DNA from: Oxyruncus cristatus
Taxonomy: Eukaryota > Chordata > Aves > Passeriformes > Cotingidae
Direction: 5' to 3'
Length of the DNA: 64,000 bases
Assembly (NCBI GenBank): GCA_013399855.1
Contig: VXAY01002323.1
Span: 643,805 to 707,804 of the forward strand
Every line of letters starts with the position of its first letter. Within the stretch, counting starts at the first letter, position 1. Shown here piece after piece: positions 1 to 10,222 of the stretch. Below the pieces are notes generated by a model. That model did no database searches. It was not told the DNA's origin and worked only from the letters and a program-made list of their open reading frames with translations. A program made the translations under genes and the position numbers.

Positions 1-2611
1 GGTGAGCTAGACACGATGAGCCTCGCCAAACTGTGTTTGCTCAGAGCATTCTTTTCACTGGGGATATGGAAGGCGAAGTTTGGCCTCAGACTGGTAGAAC
101 ACCACAAGGTTCAGGCAGACACGTGTTCCTATTCCCAGTCCGATCCCATCACCCAAGTTCCTGATATAAATATATACATGGAAGAGCTGAAGGAATGGAG
201 TTATCTCCTTCAACACACCAGTGGGAAAAAATCTCAAAAAAAAAAAAAAAAAAAACAAACCACAAAAACATGACTTTAATTAAAGCCTTTATGCAAAGAC
301 TCACACTGGGCTCTGGTCAGCAGAGTGGGGGGACAAAGCTGAGCCTGAAATAATCCAAACCATTCCAGTCAGGTCCTGAAGAGCCTGACAGATCCCTGCC
401 AGGAGCTGGGCTACTGCTCATCCTGCCACCAAGCCTTGTAACGTTTCTAAGCAATATTTGTCTTGAAATATTTGTCTGTGAAAAGTGAGAATGGGCCATC
501 TCAAAGATCCTTACTCTGCTGCAGAAAACAGCAGCATGGACTAAAGACCGGCAACTGAGAGACATGAGAGCCTACCCTGATTTCCTGGGTGACCTTTAGG
601 CACTTTATGGTGGGAAGGGTCCAAGGTGTGCTCTTGTTCGTGCCAGTATTGAAAATAAACCTGCTAGGAATATAATGAATACTTTCTAAGTAAGTATTTC
701 CGCTGATCCTCCCCTTCTGCTACCCAGGCAACGCAGAGACACCTGCTCTGTAAATGGCCAGGTTGGGGAACACGCTGCTGCCTCGCAGAGCATCCCTTGG
801 GCTGGGGGTTGCCTCCACCAAATTCCTACAGGAACGATGTGGAATGAAAGGACAGGCTGGTGAAAAACAACGAAGATACCCTCAGTTACAGACTGGACAA
901 CTAAAGGGGGAAGAAGGAAATGAAAAGCATCGTGTCCCACCTCCCCTTTTCTGCTTTAATCACGGTTTGTTCAGCTGAATCAACCTTTTACTTCGCTGCC
1001 TCTGCACAGGTACACACACACACCAACACTGCTTGTGATGACAAAAGCAAAATTAGAAAAAGGAATCCTGCTCTCTGCACCACGTTACCTTCCCATTCCC
1101 TCCTCAGGAAGAACTTCTCGCCATCGTGATTTTTGAACTCTAAACAAAGCTCTTGCTGAGCGGGCTCTGAGTGATAGTGGAAGGCAGGGAGGCTCATCAC
1201 AGCCGTGTATACCCAGGGAAACTTGTGTTTTAAGGCAGACAAGCAAAGGGAAAAGCAATAGTTATACACCAAAACATAGCAGGGCCTCTTGAAAGGAAAC
1301 ATCACAGCAAACAGCAGAGATTTTCACTCACGCAGACATTAAAAAGAAATCTTCTTTCTTAGCTGAAAAAAGAAAAAAAAGAGAGGCAATCATATGTCTT
1401 GATTTCCCAAGCACAAGTAGTTTATATTGAAAGAGGGGCTGTCAATTTAGCTGAAGACAAGAAGTGTCCTTTTATAGCAGTTTTTAACATGCATTCATGA
1501 ATTCTGTATGAACAGAAGTGTCCTTGTTGGCTGATGGAATGCACATTTGCATTCAAAGCCAGGCAGAAATTCAAACATATTTTAGCAGCGCTATGGTGAA
1601 GCACCAGCAGCATTTTCACTCATCTGCCCTGCACCGAGGGGAGGGAGTTGTGAGAGGAGCAGAGCAAAGCGCAGGTGAGAAGTCATTGAATTTACTAAGA
1701 GGTCCATTAAAAGCCTGAGAGTAAAACCGACCCGACGAGCAACACGAGTTTCAACGAGGAGTTACTGCATTGCATTTCTAAACCTCAGCAGAGGACAGAG
1801 CTGCAAAAACACCCCAGCTTTCCAGAAAACTGAGGGAGGGTGTCTGAGGACTGGTGAGGGAGACAGAATAGCTGAGACATTTGATGGCACTGCCTTGCTT
1901 CACTTGCACTTGGTTGCAACTGCTGAGTGCAGTGCAAGCCCAGCTCCTGCTGTTCCACCTTGGCTGACCAGTCTGGAACTACAAGGTTTGGCTGAGCAAT
2001 TTAATCCTTTTTGAGATATACAGCAATTCAGATCAGCTCATCTGGGAGAAGAACACAACTTCCAACCCAAAACTGGCAGGATCCAAACCCCGCCTGGTGC
2101 CTGCAGAGAGTCAAACTCTGGTTTGAGCTCCTCACCACTGCTGAGGAACACGACTCCAGCAGCGTCACAGGGCAGCCTCAGGCACGCAGACCACACAAGA
2201 CATCGTTGGACCCTAAAAGGGGGAGCAACAAAGCAAAAAGAAGAATGAATTCCCCTTCTGTGGGTGTGGCCCAGCAGAACTGAGCGAAGCGCTGGGACCG
2301 GAGGGTCCTGCACCTCTCAAAGTCTCTTGCTCAACAAACCATCCCACAGGTCCTTCTTATAGACTGAGGGATGGTTCCCTTTCCTTCCATGAGCCATTTC
2401 ACCATAACCAGCCAGTCTTGATCCTAAAGCCAGGAAAACTTTTGGCCTGCTCTTTGTTCCACGGACGAGGAGGGAGGTGTTTGAAGGCTGCTGTTCCCAA
2501 GGTGGGGATAAAGGGAACCATCAGCATCAAGAGCAACTTTTAACATGCTTTGTTTTAAAGCAAACTCCCCTTCCTTTACAAGTGTGTGAAAAGCACATCT
2601 CGGGTTTTATT
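1..2611. other. unique non-coding DNA, no gene seen
   Basis: No open frame here resembles a known protein and none has convincing splice sites. A run of 20 A residues lies at 236-255 within an A-rich patch (about 225-270). A short CA run sits near 1013. Short open frames in several phases overlap one another, which suggests chance. Confidence 0.6.
225..270. repeat. poly(A) / A-rich simple repeat
   Basis: An uninterrupted run of 20 A (236-255) sits in an A-rich stretch. It could be the tail of an old retrocopy, but nothing upstream is recognisable as a transposon, so I call only a simple repeat. Confidence 0.75.
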
Positions 2612-2737
2612 GGGGAAAAAAAAAAAATATATAGAAAAAGGGGGGAAAAAAGAATATATAGAAAAAGGGGGGAAAAAAAGAATATATAGAAAAAGGGGGG
2701 AAAAAAAAGAATATATAGAAAAAGGGAAAAAAAATAT
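2612..2737. repeat. 27-29 bp minisatellite, about 4.5 copies
   Basis: The unit is a G run, then an A run, then GAATATATAGAAAAA. The TATATAG core recurs at 2628, 2655, 2683 and 2712, giving spacings of 27, 28 and 29 bp. In the three inner copies the G run stays at six, while the A run after it is 6, 7 and 8 long. The first unit has a longer A run (12) and lacks the G before AATA; the last is cut short. Open frames across it are lysine-rich and not credible proteins. Confidence 0.9.
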
Positions 2738-5380
2738 GCTTTCCCTTCACACTGAGAAGCAGAAGTATCTCGTAGAAAGATCTCTACTCTAAAGTTAAAA
2801 ACCCCAAGGCAATTTAAGCCTCAGGGTCCTTCATACCAGGGCACAACCACCAGTGCTGGTGGGGGCTCGGGGCAGAGCAGGGTCCTCTTTCCTACTCAAC
2901 AGTGCAGAAAACTGTAATTTCCCTGTCAGCAGCAATTCTGAAAGCTGAAACTGCACTTGAATGCTGAGGTATTATCCCAATTAGCCCCCTACCAGCACTA
3001 CTCACAATGGGAACACATTCTAATAAGCCTCCAGGGTGTTGGGTTTTTTTCCCTGCTCAGGTAAACATGAACTATTTGGGAGAAGGTTTTGCTCATCCCA
3101 CGCGTGCTGACAAGGCACAGGGATCTGGTCTGCATCACTGAATAGACACTATTTAATGGCAATGCCATATTTAGGGGCCCAAAGCTGTCACTTATTACAT
3201 TTATTATTATAATTTTACCATCGATTCTCTTAATTTCTTTGCATTAGCACTACTATCACTAAGTGGGAAACAGCTCTGAACTCACTCTGAGGCTGGAAAA
3301 CGTTGAAAACATCGTCTAGGCTGGAGATGTCTGATCTCCAGTCTGTAATGCCAAGTAATGCAGAAATGCTCAGGAATAATTGTGCCCTCTTGCTTCCCAG
3401 CTTTTCAAAGCACGGGCTTCATCTGCTGGAGTGGGAACGCAGCGTTATCTAGAAAGAACTGGATTCAATAATTAAGATGCAGAGTTGCAGGAGAATTAAA
3501 TGTGGCTTGTGTGAGAGGAACGGAGTGGGTGGGGAGAGACTAATCCTAAAATAGTGCAGATCTGTGCTGGAAAGCCCAACACTCCATCCTGGAGGGGAAG
3601 GGGAGATGGAGAGAGGGCGAGAAGTGAGCATTCCCTACAAAGCCTGTGCTGGGTGAAGACCACCACAGATCCTAAACCTGATTCCTTTAATTATGGGGCA
3701 CGTGAGATAATTGCAGAGGAACAACTGATGACCTTTTCCTCTCTGCCTCGTGTCCCGTGAAGTGTCACAAAACATCATAAAACCTGTGGGGGTTTTCCCC
3801 ACACCCTCTTGGTGGTTTTTAAATCTTCAAAGCCCTATAATTTTATTTTTTTTTTTCCAGGGGAAAACTGACCCCACTTATTTCTAGGTTGCTCCCTGCT
3901 TATCAAAGGGAAAGTTCTCATCTCATTTGCACGGAACGGCAAAGCTCCTTCCCTTCCTCTCCCCCTCCTTTCACACTGACCTCAATTACTCCCACAAATC
4001 AGATCAGCCTTGTTGACTTTCCTCGCTTCCATAATTAAGACCCAGAAGGATGGAACACGTGCCTTCTGAGCAATTGTCCTCAGAGCTCCAATAACAGCCC
4101 ATTCTAATAAATTTTGGCAGCAGAGTGTGTTTTCTCTGCAAGAACTTGAAGGCACCTGAAGATGTATTGAATTTGGCACATTCTCCAGGAACCCTTTAGG
4201 AACTGTTAAGTGGATGCTCACGTGGATTTTATTTCCTTTCCGTGGCTCAATAGCACAGACAGGAAGATGATGACACAGCACTGATGGCTGTTTGTCATTG
4301 CTTTAAATTCCCTCACCCAGTGCCCAAAACAGGCACCCGATACTCTCATGTCCTGCTGCAATCCCAGGATTTTCGACTGGCTGGGACACTGCGAACAGGT
4401 TTGAAACTCTACCCACCCCCTCGTGCACGAACACCTCTCTCTTCCCATAATGCAGCTGATAAAAGTGGATTAATTTACCTCTAAATCTACCTCTAAATTT
4501 ACCTAAAAATTCAGGACGAGATTCTCAGGTGGAATAAACTGTTGTAGTGTCCGAGAGCTGGAAGAGCCCAAAGTGATTTGCTCGTTAATTAAAACGGAAC
4601 TTCACGGTAAGATTGTAATCCTCACGTTATTGCTTTTGGTGTTGGAGTGTTTGGGGGCTGGTTTTTATTTTTGATTAGGTTTGATAGATCACCACCTTCA
4701 AAAAAGTGAATTCTTAACTGCACCCTTCCTGATAGAAATTAATATTGAGCTTGTACGAATGGGAAGGGAAGTTCTCCCCTCCAGACTTGGCCACTTCCAC
4801 TCAAGTCAACCTCAGCTTTAATTTTGGCATGTTCCTGGTGCACACCCACATGCACAGCCCAGTTTTCTCTGATAAGCTGATGAAGCAGGAGTATTCTAAT
4901 ATCCCGTTAATAATTTCCTCCGTCATCCTAAAACCTCTGCTCTGCATCTGTTTCCGTGGATCTCCTTTGAATACAAGTCCCTGGAATTGTAAACGATTTT
5001 CTGGACAAGATTTCACAGAATCATCTGCAGCACTGCCAGTTCTTCCCTATCTCAGTTCTACCAAGACAAAAATTCAGTGACACCAAGTGCATTACTCTGG
5101 ATTTATAGAAGAATACAAGTTTTTTCTGCTCAAGGGTCAAACAAACCCCGGGTTTTGTTGGTTTTTCCTCATATGTACAGGCTCGGTACAATTCCTTACC
5201 TCTTGCCTGGCTGCCATACTGATGGAAGGCACTACCACTGCTGCTTACACTGAATTTGTGGCAGCACAAATAAAGAAATAGCAGAGAGCAGCAGACAATC
5301 AGGACTTGGCTGCTCGTGGCACGTGTGAGATGTGTAACTGCAGGAGTAACACCAAGGCTTCATCCCGTTCCTGTGGCTGG
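2738..5380. other. unique non-coding DNA, no gene seen
   Basis: No transposon or gene is recognised. A pyrimidine tract ending in AG at 3848-3860 is followed by an open frame of about 58 codons, but there is no good donor or recognisable product. A short 12-bp motif (CTACCTCTAAAT type) repeats two to three times around 4477-4506. Confidence 0.55.
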
Positions 5381-5472
5381 GGGAAGAACCTTTTCCTGCT
5401 ATCCAGCCTAACCCTCCCCTGACACAGCTCCAGCCCTTCCCTCGGGTCTGTCACTGGTCACCAGGGAGAATA
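5381..5472 (-). mobile_element. CR1 LINE fragment (3' half)
   Basis: The plus strand reads as the reverse complement of the CR1 3' region: GGGGGAAGAACCTTTTCCTG, then a TCCAGCCTAACCCTCCCCTG block, a stretch matching the usual ACACAGCTCCAGCCCTTCCC, and GTCACTGGTCACCAG. It is a short truncated piece with no coding capacity. It matches the middle of the longer minus-strand copy at 6464-6772, so both probably come from related subfamilies. Confidence 0.8.
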
Positions 5473-6175
5473 ACATTTTGACAAGCCCCCATAAAACGAT
5501 ACAAACCCCTCAGTGCCCCGTGTGACACCTATTTTGCCAGATAATGCTCCCCATGGGTAACCAGGCCTCGACAGCAAAGCTGTTGTTAACATTCCCAGCC
5601 TTTTATTGTCAGACTACAAGAAACAGGAATATCAAATGTGGAAGAGCAGAGCACGCCACCACTTCAAATCCCTCTTTTACAGCCACATAAAGTGGTCATC
5701 TAATGCAGTGCTATCATAAAATTAAATCATGCTCACTTGTCATTTTTGTATGGCCCAGACCGACAGATTAAAAACTACATGGCAAAATGTAATTTCCCAA
5801 ACTGAAGGCATAAGAGGGGTTTGAAATATCTTCCTCTGCAGCGTGCACTCAGTCCTGAGCCCTGCTGGCAATAAAGCAGCAGTCAGAGGCAGAATTTAGC
5901 ACTGCTGGCTGCCTGAGGGGCACAGGCAGCGCTTGTCCTCGCCGTGCCAAGGGAAACAGCGAGCGGCGGGCTGCCAAGGTTCTCTCTCTTCTTCAGGGCA
6001 GCCCTGGCAGGGGCAGAGCTGCTCGAGTCGAAAATTTCACAAGTGCACAACCCCCCTAGAGAGGTGAAAAAAGAATCTTCCCCCCTGCTGCATCCTGAGA
6101 GCGGGGTACGGCTCTCCATGTTGTGAGCCAGAGGTGTGACTGGCTCAGGGGTCGGGCACAGAGCGGGACTGGGGT

Positions 6176-6414
6176 GACACCACAGTGGCACCAGTCACCA
6201 GCGGGGTCCCACAGGGCTCCTCAACGCCTCCATGAATGACTTGGGTGCAGGACTGGAAGGGTACTGACACCAAACTGGGAGGAGCTGTCAACTCCCCGAG
6301 GCAGGGAGGTCCTGCAGAGACCTGGACAGATCAGAGGGCTGGGAATCACCAACGGTGTGACGTTCAGCAAGGGAAAGTGCTGGATTCTGCACCTGGGATG
6401 GGGTGACCCCAGGT
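6176..6414 (+). mobile_element. CR1 LINE fragment, ORF2 reverse transcriptase part
   Basis: Reading forward, bases around 6190-6225 translate as VTSGVPQGS, the conserved block of the CR1 reverse transcriptase just before the catalytic region. It is followed by CTCAACGCCTCCATGAATGA and then GACACCAAACTGGGAGGAGC, which normally follows the catalytic FADD box. The bases between these blocks are partly deleted and a stop follows the first motif, so it cannot make protein. The piece ends near 6414 at a CACCTGGGATGGGGTGACCC block. This is a dead remnant. Confidence 0.8.
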
Positions 6415-6463
6415 GTTTCATGGGCTTCCACCAGCCCTGATGGACCAGGACCACGACCATCAC

Positions 6464-6772
6464 TTCACAGAATCACAGAACATGCTGAGCTGGGAGGGAC
6501 CCCCAAGAACCATCAGTCCAACCCTCAGCCCTGCACAGGCCCATCCCCAGAGGATCATCCAAACCCTCCTGGAGCTCTGGCAGCCTTGGGGCTGTGCCCA
6601 CTGCCCTGGGGAGCCTGGTCAGTGCCAACCACCCTCTGGGGGAAGAACCTTTCCCTGAGATCCAACCTGAGCCTGCCCTGACACAGCTCCAGCCCTTCCC
6701 TGCGTGCTGTCCCTGGTCCCCCCAGAGCAGAGCTCAGTCCTGCCCCTTCTCTGCCCCTCCAAAAGCTGTAGA
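6464..6772 (-). mobile_element. CR1 LINE 3' end
   Basis: On the plus strand it starts with the reverse-complement tail CACAGAATCACAGAACATGC, followed by GCTGAGCTGGGAGGGACCC. It continues through CTGGGGAGCCTGGTCAGTGC and ACCACCCTCTGGGGGAAGAA to a GCCCCTTCTCTGCCCCTCC end. This is the standard CR1 3' end in reverse, about 310 bp and 5'-truncated. It lies 50 bp from an oppositely oriented CR1 piece, so this is a multi-insertion cluster. Confidence 0.88.
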
Positions 6773-6828
6773 CTAATGGACACCCAAATTGCAACCCATC
6801 AAGTCTCATTGCTGGATCCACAGGTGGT

Positions 6829-6948
6829 GAGATCACAGGATCAGCCGGGTTGGAAAAGCCCTCTGGGATCATCGAGTCCAACCCGTGACCCAAACCCACC
6901 TTGTCACCCAGCCCTTGGCACTGATGCCACATCCAGGCTCTTCTTAAA
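6829..6948 (-). mobile_element. CR1 LINE 3' end, different subfamily
   Basis: The sequence GATCACAGGATCAGCCGGGT, then TTGGAAAAGCCCTCTGGGAT and CATCGAGTCCAACC, is the reversed tail of a CR1 subfamily. That tail matches the 3' ends of the copies at 15205-16077 and 61968-62420. It ends at CATCCAGGCTCTTCTTAAAC. It is about 120 bp long and separate from the adjacent copy ending at 6772. Confidence 0.85.
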
Positions 6949-6984
6949 CACTAAATTGTTCTAAAATATACATATATCTATATA

Positions 6985-7007
6985 AATACACACACACACA
7001 CACACAC
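6985..7007. repeat. (CA)n microsatellite
   Basis: About eleven CA units follow an AT-rich stretch. Simple repeat. Confidence 0.9.
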
Positions 7008-8180
7008 TGGTCATTCAGTGCTGTTCCACTCTAACCCACCCCAGGGGATATATTAACAAGGGTCTCAGTCACCCTCAGCCTCAGGGCTGGGTTGTAACAG
7101 GAGACAGCGAGGAAATCAAAGGCCATACAGGAACTTCTGGGGCCGTGTGTGCTGGAGGGAGGTGGTGAACAGCCCCAGTGGGGCTGTTCCTGCCACAGAC
7201 CTTCCATAAAAAAAAATTGCGTTGTCACCCCCAGGCAGTGGGTGCCAATTTGTGTCTCCTTTACAGCCCAAACCCCATAAGCAGAGCCGGTTCCAAGGCA
7301 CCTGGAGGTGGTTGATCTGTTGGTACATGGCAGCAGCAGCAGGAACAAAAACGGATTGCCAAAAACATCAGGGCTGCAAGCAGAGAAAGCTCTGCTTTTC
7401 AGCTCACCCAGAGCTCCCTGAGCCGAGCTGAGCCTTCCCCTCCCGGTGCAAGCGATGGTCTGGCAGATCCAGAGAAAAAGCAGCACGTGGGAAAGGGAGA
7501 AACGGGGCCCGAGTAAAACCACACATCTAAAAATCAGCACAGCCCCTCCAAAGACCTGCCTCTCGTTTCTGTAGGGCTGCGACAGCTGCAAGAGCTCAAA
7601 TCCGGGAAGGAAACCACGAACATTTAAGCCCAGAGTCGGTTTAAACCCCTTCCATAAGGCAGTGGTGCAACATCTTGGGTGCTTCTCCTAAATAAAGGTG
7701 CTGGAATTCTGCGCCTTTCCCGAAAATCGTATCTACTGCAGCTGGCTCTGTGCTCTGGCACACAGTCCAAGCTGTATTGATTAAAAGGTCTGCTAAGATT
7801 TATCAGACTTGATAATGCACTCTAGTTGATTAGGATTTCCAGCTTCAGAGCCAATACGGGTTCTCATATGTGATGGAAAGCACTTGGATTCACCCTGTCC
7901 CCATCTGAAACCTGACAGGAACTGTCTTAGTCCCAAAAGCAGGAATGCAGCGCTTCAAAAATGGGAGAAATCCACTTTTTTGAACACAAAGGCACCTCAT
8001 GGGCTGTAGGAAGATGAGAATCACATGCTGTAAGTTGGCAATAACTGGGAAATTCAGGCCTATAGAACAATGACCCTCCTCACTTCAGTATCCTGGGTCC
8101 TTCCCTCTGTGTGGGATAAGCTTTGTGCTAATTCCACAGCCTCTTTGTAAAGGGATTTTTAGCTTGTAATGGAACAACAT

Positions 8181-8191
8181 GGGGGGGGGGG
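8181..8191. repeat. G11 homopolymer
   Basis: Eleven consecutive G residues lie in otherwise AT-rich DNA. Length is often unreliable in assemblies. Confidence 0.85.
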
Positions 8192-10149
8192 AGGAAATCA
8201 CCTTAATTAAGCAGCACTGTGAGTAGAAAGGCTTCTAACAGAAGAGTGTACATGTAATTTCGTTCCTTCAGAGTTCCATATGCAGCAACATTTACAAGTG
8301 TGTTCATTTTTAAAAGGATCCACCCGAGTCAGGCATGTGCAGCTTGGGAATTCAGCCCCCCAGCCACATCCCTGGGCCCTGACTGTGGAGCTGGTTTGCC
8401 CTGTTTAGCACTTGTGGTCAACTGCACCAATATTTCTGTGCCCACACAACCACAGACAGAACTGATAATATTTTAGAGCTTAAGCAGGCTGCATTTCAGG
8501 CCCAGTCAAACAGCTCTGTAGTAGCCCCAAAGGAGAAGGAGATTTGTGGTGAGGCTGGATGTTGGCGCTGGTGCTCCCTCCTTTCATCTGGACTTGAAAT
8601 ATTCCTGGCATGTGAAGGAATTCACCTTTTGAAATGCAATTGGAGATGGAGTAAAAGCTACAGGACTGTAGTTTTAGCAAAAAGAATTGAATCCCTGGGG
8701 GGAAAAACAACCAACCAAACAAACAAACCTGGCTTAAAATTCACCTGTAGAATGAACACACCTGGAAATTATTTATGAGACGTTATCATGTTTATTTACC
8801 CCAGAAACTGGACTGATGTGTGGGTTTGGGTTGGGTTTTAAACAATCTTTCTTCCTGCTTCTTTGGGATTTTCAAGACCATCTCAGTGAGTAAAAATGGG
8901 AGTAAATACCTTGAGCAAACTGCAGTGTTCAACTGAACACGGGAGCATCAGTCACCCTCCTTTAGAAGCAAAGCAGGAGTCCAAATTGTGGGGGGAGTGA
9001 GGGGGAAGTCCCATCTACACGAATTATTAAAACACTCTCATGTCTGTGAGGTTCTCTCCAAGGCTCAGCAACATATGCCCGCCTAAAAATACGGATCAAA
9101 ACAACACGTTATCTTCATTCTTGTGTTGTTTACATTTGTTGGCAACTTGGAAAACACGAAGTGGGGTTTGACAGAGCTTTAAAGCATCTCCCTGATTCAC
9201 TGCTCCAAATGTGGACCTCAGCATCCTCTTTGAGTCATCCCACTTTATATTTAGGGACACGCAAATGCCTCGTGACTCCCTTAAAAATAAATGTGAAGAG
9301 GCTTTAATCAAAGCTGAGCAGCAGAAACTATAACTGTCCCACAGTTGTTCTCTTGGAAAACTCCATTACAACAGGAATATTTAAGTCCCTGTTGTGGATT
9401 TCTAGCACCCAAATGCTGGGAAAAAGAAAAAGGAAAAAGAAAAAAAACCTGAACTGCTGTTCTTGATGGTTCATTCCAGATTTCATTGGGGTTTATAGAA
9501 AAATGTCAACAGGGCCTTTACATGCGTTGAGATGTATTACAGGGAGTAAAATTTTTACTCGAGGTGGTTGAAACTCTGCTTTTATCGACATCAGGCCTGG
9601 GAGAAGCCACAGCCACACCAGTGCCACTGTCCATGCTCCCATCTCCACTGGAGAGCCTGGAGTGGGTTTAGCACCCAAAACACGGGCTTCTTTGGGTGCT
9701 CTCAGCACACACTCGGGTGCCTGTAGCAGGGAGGGAGGAGGGTGCCCTGGGACGCAGCCACTGCGACACCAGGAACACAGGAATTCCTTCGGAGGAACCA
9801 CATTTCCAGGCAGCTCGTGCTGACAGGAGGAGCCCAACGCAGGTTGTCTGGTCTCTGCCCAGCCTTTCTGCCTCAGAGGTGCCCTTTCCCGGTGTGTTTT
9901 TTTTTCCTCCTGCAAGTCAACCTCGTCCTCCTTCCTACCACCGTGCCTTGGCAGCACTGGTATTCCAGACACTCCTCTGCACTTGAGCCCTTCCAGTACG
10001 TCATGACTTCCAGACTAAGAAACCCACCTAAAATGATGGAAAGTCAAAGAATTTTATGTTCATTTATTTATTTTTAAGACTGTAAATCTGCTGCCAACTA
10101 TGAAACAGGAGAACACTCCCAGGCACAGGGTGGGATTGCTGGGGTGTCT

Positions 10150-10222
10150 GTGCAGGGCCTGGAGTTGAACTCTCTGATCCTGACGGGTCCCTTCCAGCTC
10201 AGCACATTCTGTGACTCTGTGA
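10150..10222 (+). mobile_element. CR1 LINE 3' terminal fragment
   Basis: GTGCAGGGCCTGGAGTTGAA, then CTCTGATCCTGACGGGTCCC, TTCCAGCTCAGCACATTCTG and TGACTCTGTGAG match the last ~70 bp of a forward CR1, ending in a degenerate terminal repeat. Only the 3' tip survives, which is typical of short 5'-truncated insertions. Confidence 0.8.

Larger units (their letters stand above)
6949..10149. other. unique DNA with simple repeats
   Basis: It holds a CA repeat at 6985-7007, an 11-G run at 8181-8191, a CAAA-type run near 8708-8728 and an A-rich patch near 9420-9448. A 186-codon open frame on the minus strand (7031-7591) has no recognisable domain and no support. No gene is called. Confidence 0.55.

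Noticed and set aside
1326..1364. Possible 31-bp minus-strand microexon with good splice-like ends
   Set aside because: Too short to judge and sites lie in A-rich DNA where acceptor-like tracts are common.
5979..6060. Strong acceptor-like tract (TCTCTCTTCTTCAG) followed by an open frame
   Set aside because: No convincing donor and no recognisable peptide; it runs toward a dead CR1 piece.
7031..7591. 186-codon open frame on the minus strand
   Set aside because: No recognisable domain, no splice or promoter support, and overlapping open frames in other phases. Best explained as chance.
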